Shown here piece by piece: positions 32,700 to 33,442 of a DNA stretch of 33,442 nt. This DNA is from Promethearchaeota archaeon (GTDB lineage: Archaea > Asgardarchaeota > Lokiarchaeia > Sigyniarchaeales > SOKP01). A program made the translations under genes and the position numbers. Below the pieces are notes generated by a model, which saw only the letters and a list, made by a program, of their open reading frames with translations, ran no database searches and was not told the origin of the DNA. The first letter of the stretch is position 1. Each line of letters opens with the position of its first letter. Where the stretch lies: NCBI GenBank assembly GCA_019894855.1, contig JAGXNS010000018.1:1-33442 (forward strand), written 5' to 3'.

Positions 32700-33442
32700 T
32701 TAATATCACCTTCAATGTATTTTAAATAAACTTCCTCCAAACTTGGTTTAAGAATTTGAAAATTTCGCAACTTACATTTTTGATCTGCTATTGATCTAAG
32801 TATTTTTTGAATAGTATTATCTAAATCTGCGTTTACTTCTAAATGAATAAATTGTTTGCTAGGAGCTCCTAATTCGATCTTTTCAATTCCATCTATTTGG
32901 TCCAAATTTTGGCAAAGATTTCCTACTTCGGTATATACTATTTCTATAATATTACCTATGAGGAACTCACTTTGCAGCTCGTTAGGATCTCCAATCTTGA
33001 TTACTCTCCCCTTATTTAAAATACCAATCTTGTTAGAAATGTCTTGAATATCAGATAAAATATGGGAGGAAAAAAATATTGTAATCCCCCGTAGACTTAG
33101 AGATTTAATGAGGTTTTTTACCTGATACCTACTACTTGGATCGAGTCCAGATAATGGCTCATCTAGTACTAAAATCTGAGGATCATTTAGAAGTGCTTGA
33201 GCTAACCTTAATTTCTGTAGCATTCCTCCTGATAAATGGATTATTTTTTTATTCCTGACTTCTTCTAAGTTAACAAATTTTAACACTTCTGTGATTTTTA
33301 ATTCAAGGTGATCTTGTTTCAATCCCGATAATCGACCAAAAGTTCTTAGAGCATGCTCTACCGTACGCCAACTTTGAAAACCTGCTTCTTGTGGATGATA
33401 ACCGAGTATCTTATAAATTTTCTGTCGAATATTGGATATGTC
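32696..33442 (-). CDS. ABC transporter ATP-binding protein (5' end cut by window)
   Basis: Nucleotide-binding subunit for the adjacent ABC-2 permease. The frame stays open to the window edge, so 248 residues are visible and the Walker A part is outside. Visible: Q-loop region G-Y-H-P-Q-E-A-G-F (14-22 of the visible part), signature L-S-G-G-M (70-74), Walker B L-V-L-D-E-P (91-96) and H-loop His in F-S-S-H-I-L-S-D (about 127). The C-terminal extension is of the drug/antibiotic-exporter type. The start cannot be given. Confidence 0.92.
   Translation of the reverse strand, partial: DISNIRQKIYKILGYHPQEAGFQSWRTVEHALRTFGRLSGLKQDHLELKITEVLKFVNLEEVRNKKIIHLSGGMLQKLRLAQALLNDPQILVLDEPLSGLDPSSRYQVKNLIKSLSLRGITIFFSSHILSDIQDISNKIGILNKGRVIKIGDPNELQSEFLIGNIIEIVYTEVGNLCQNLDQIDGIEKIELGAPSKQFIHLEVNADLDNTIQKILRSIADQKCKLRNFQILKPSLEEVYLKYIEGDIK

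Noticed and set aside
1-33442. CRISPR arrays, insertion sequences and tRNA genes
   Set aside because: No regularly spaced repeats, no transposase-like protein with terminal repeats, and no cloverleaf with a GGTTCRAATCC-type T arm were seen.

Overview
The window looks like a chromosomal segment of an AT-rich Asgard archaeon, probably of the Lokiarchaeia. It carries an archaeal-type ribosomal protein uS10, a structured SRP (7S) RNA with the universal helix 8 motif, a Bud23-like rRNA methyltransferase, a longin-like protein and a RING-like zinc protein. Several starts have GGTGA-type ribosome binding sites and others look leaderless. The lineage is inferred from gene content, not from a marker phylogeny.

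Layout. 1-300: SRP RNA, running tail to tail into a 3-methyladenine DNA glycosylase. 1.0-6.7 kb: a uroporphyrinogen decarboxylase-like protein, an inositol-monophosphatase family enzyme, an unrecognised possible nucleic-acid-binding protein, a DUF457-like membrane protein, uS10, an acyltransferase-like membrane protein and the Bud23-like methyltransferase. 6.8-13.2 kb: two stand-alone response-regulator receivers, a flavin reductase-like protein, a DMT/NIPA-like transporter, a GH172 (DUF2961) protein, a rhomboid protease and a nucleotide-sugar dehydrogenase. 13.2-13.9 kb looks empty at first sight but holds the most interesting signal (below). 14-17.8 kb: small coiled-coil, membrane and zinc proteins, a C/D box sRNA candidate, an SRPBCC protein, the longin-like protein and an ion transporter. 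17.9-27.4 kb is a nitrogen and peptide block: three consecutive Glu/Leu/Phe/Val dehydrogenase paralogues, a two-domain GMP synthase, oligoendopeptidase F and an FMN-binding glutamate synthase-like protein. 27.5-33.4 kb: a small putative DNA-binding protein with a perfect palindrome upstream, small membrane proteins, a GH20 hexosaminidase and the start of an ABC transporter operon cut by the window edge.

Main discovery candidate. On the minus strand of 13.2-13.9 kb lie two paralogous tiny genes (46 and 51 codons), each with one in-frame TGA. The predicted proteins are similar on both sides of the TGA (pattern D-[DE]-x-x-Y-x-T-[SG]-U-S-[LM]-[IV]-[ND], then a hydrophobic helix and a Lys-rich tail), with synonymous codon differences. 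Both genes are followed by the same three-way-junction RNA fold, supported by compensatory base changes, starting exactly 88 nt after each TGA and just past the stop codon. This is what two small selenoproteins with 3'UTR SECIS-like elements would look like. I do not recognise the protein family, and the RNA fold does not obviously match a textbook SECIS.

The neighbouring metabolic genes suggest an amino-acid or peptide-using, reductively poised anaerobe: peptidase, amino-acid dehydrogenases, glutamate synthase-like flavoprotein. It also has glycan handling (GH20, GH172, nucleotide-sugar dehydrogenase). That picture is inference.
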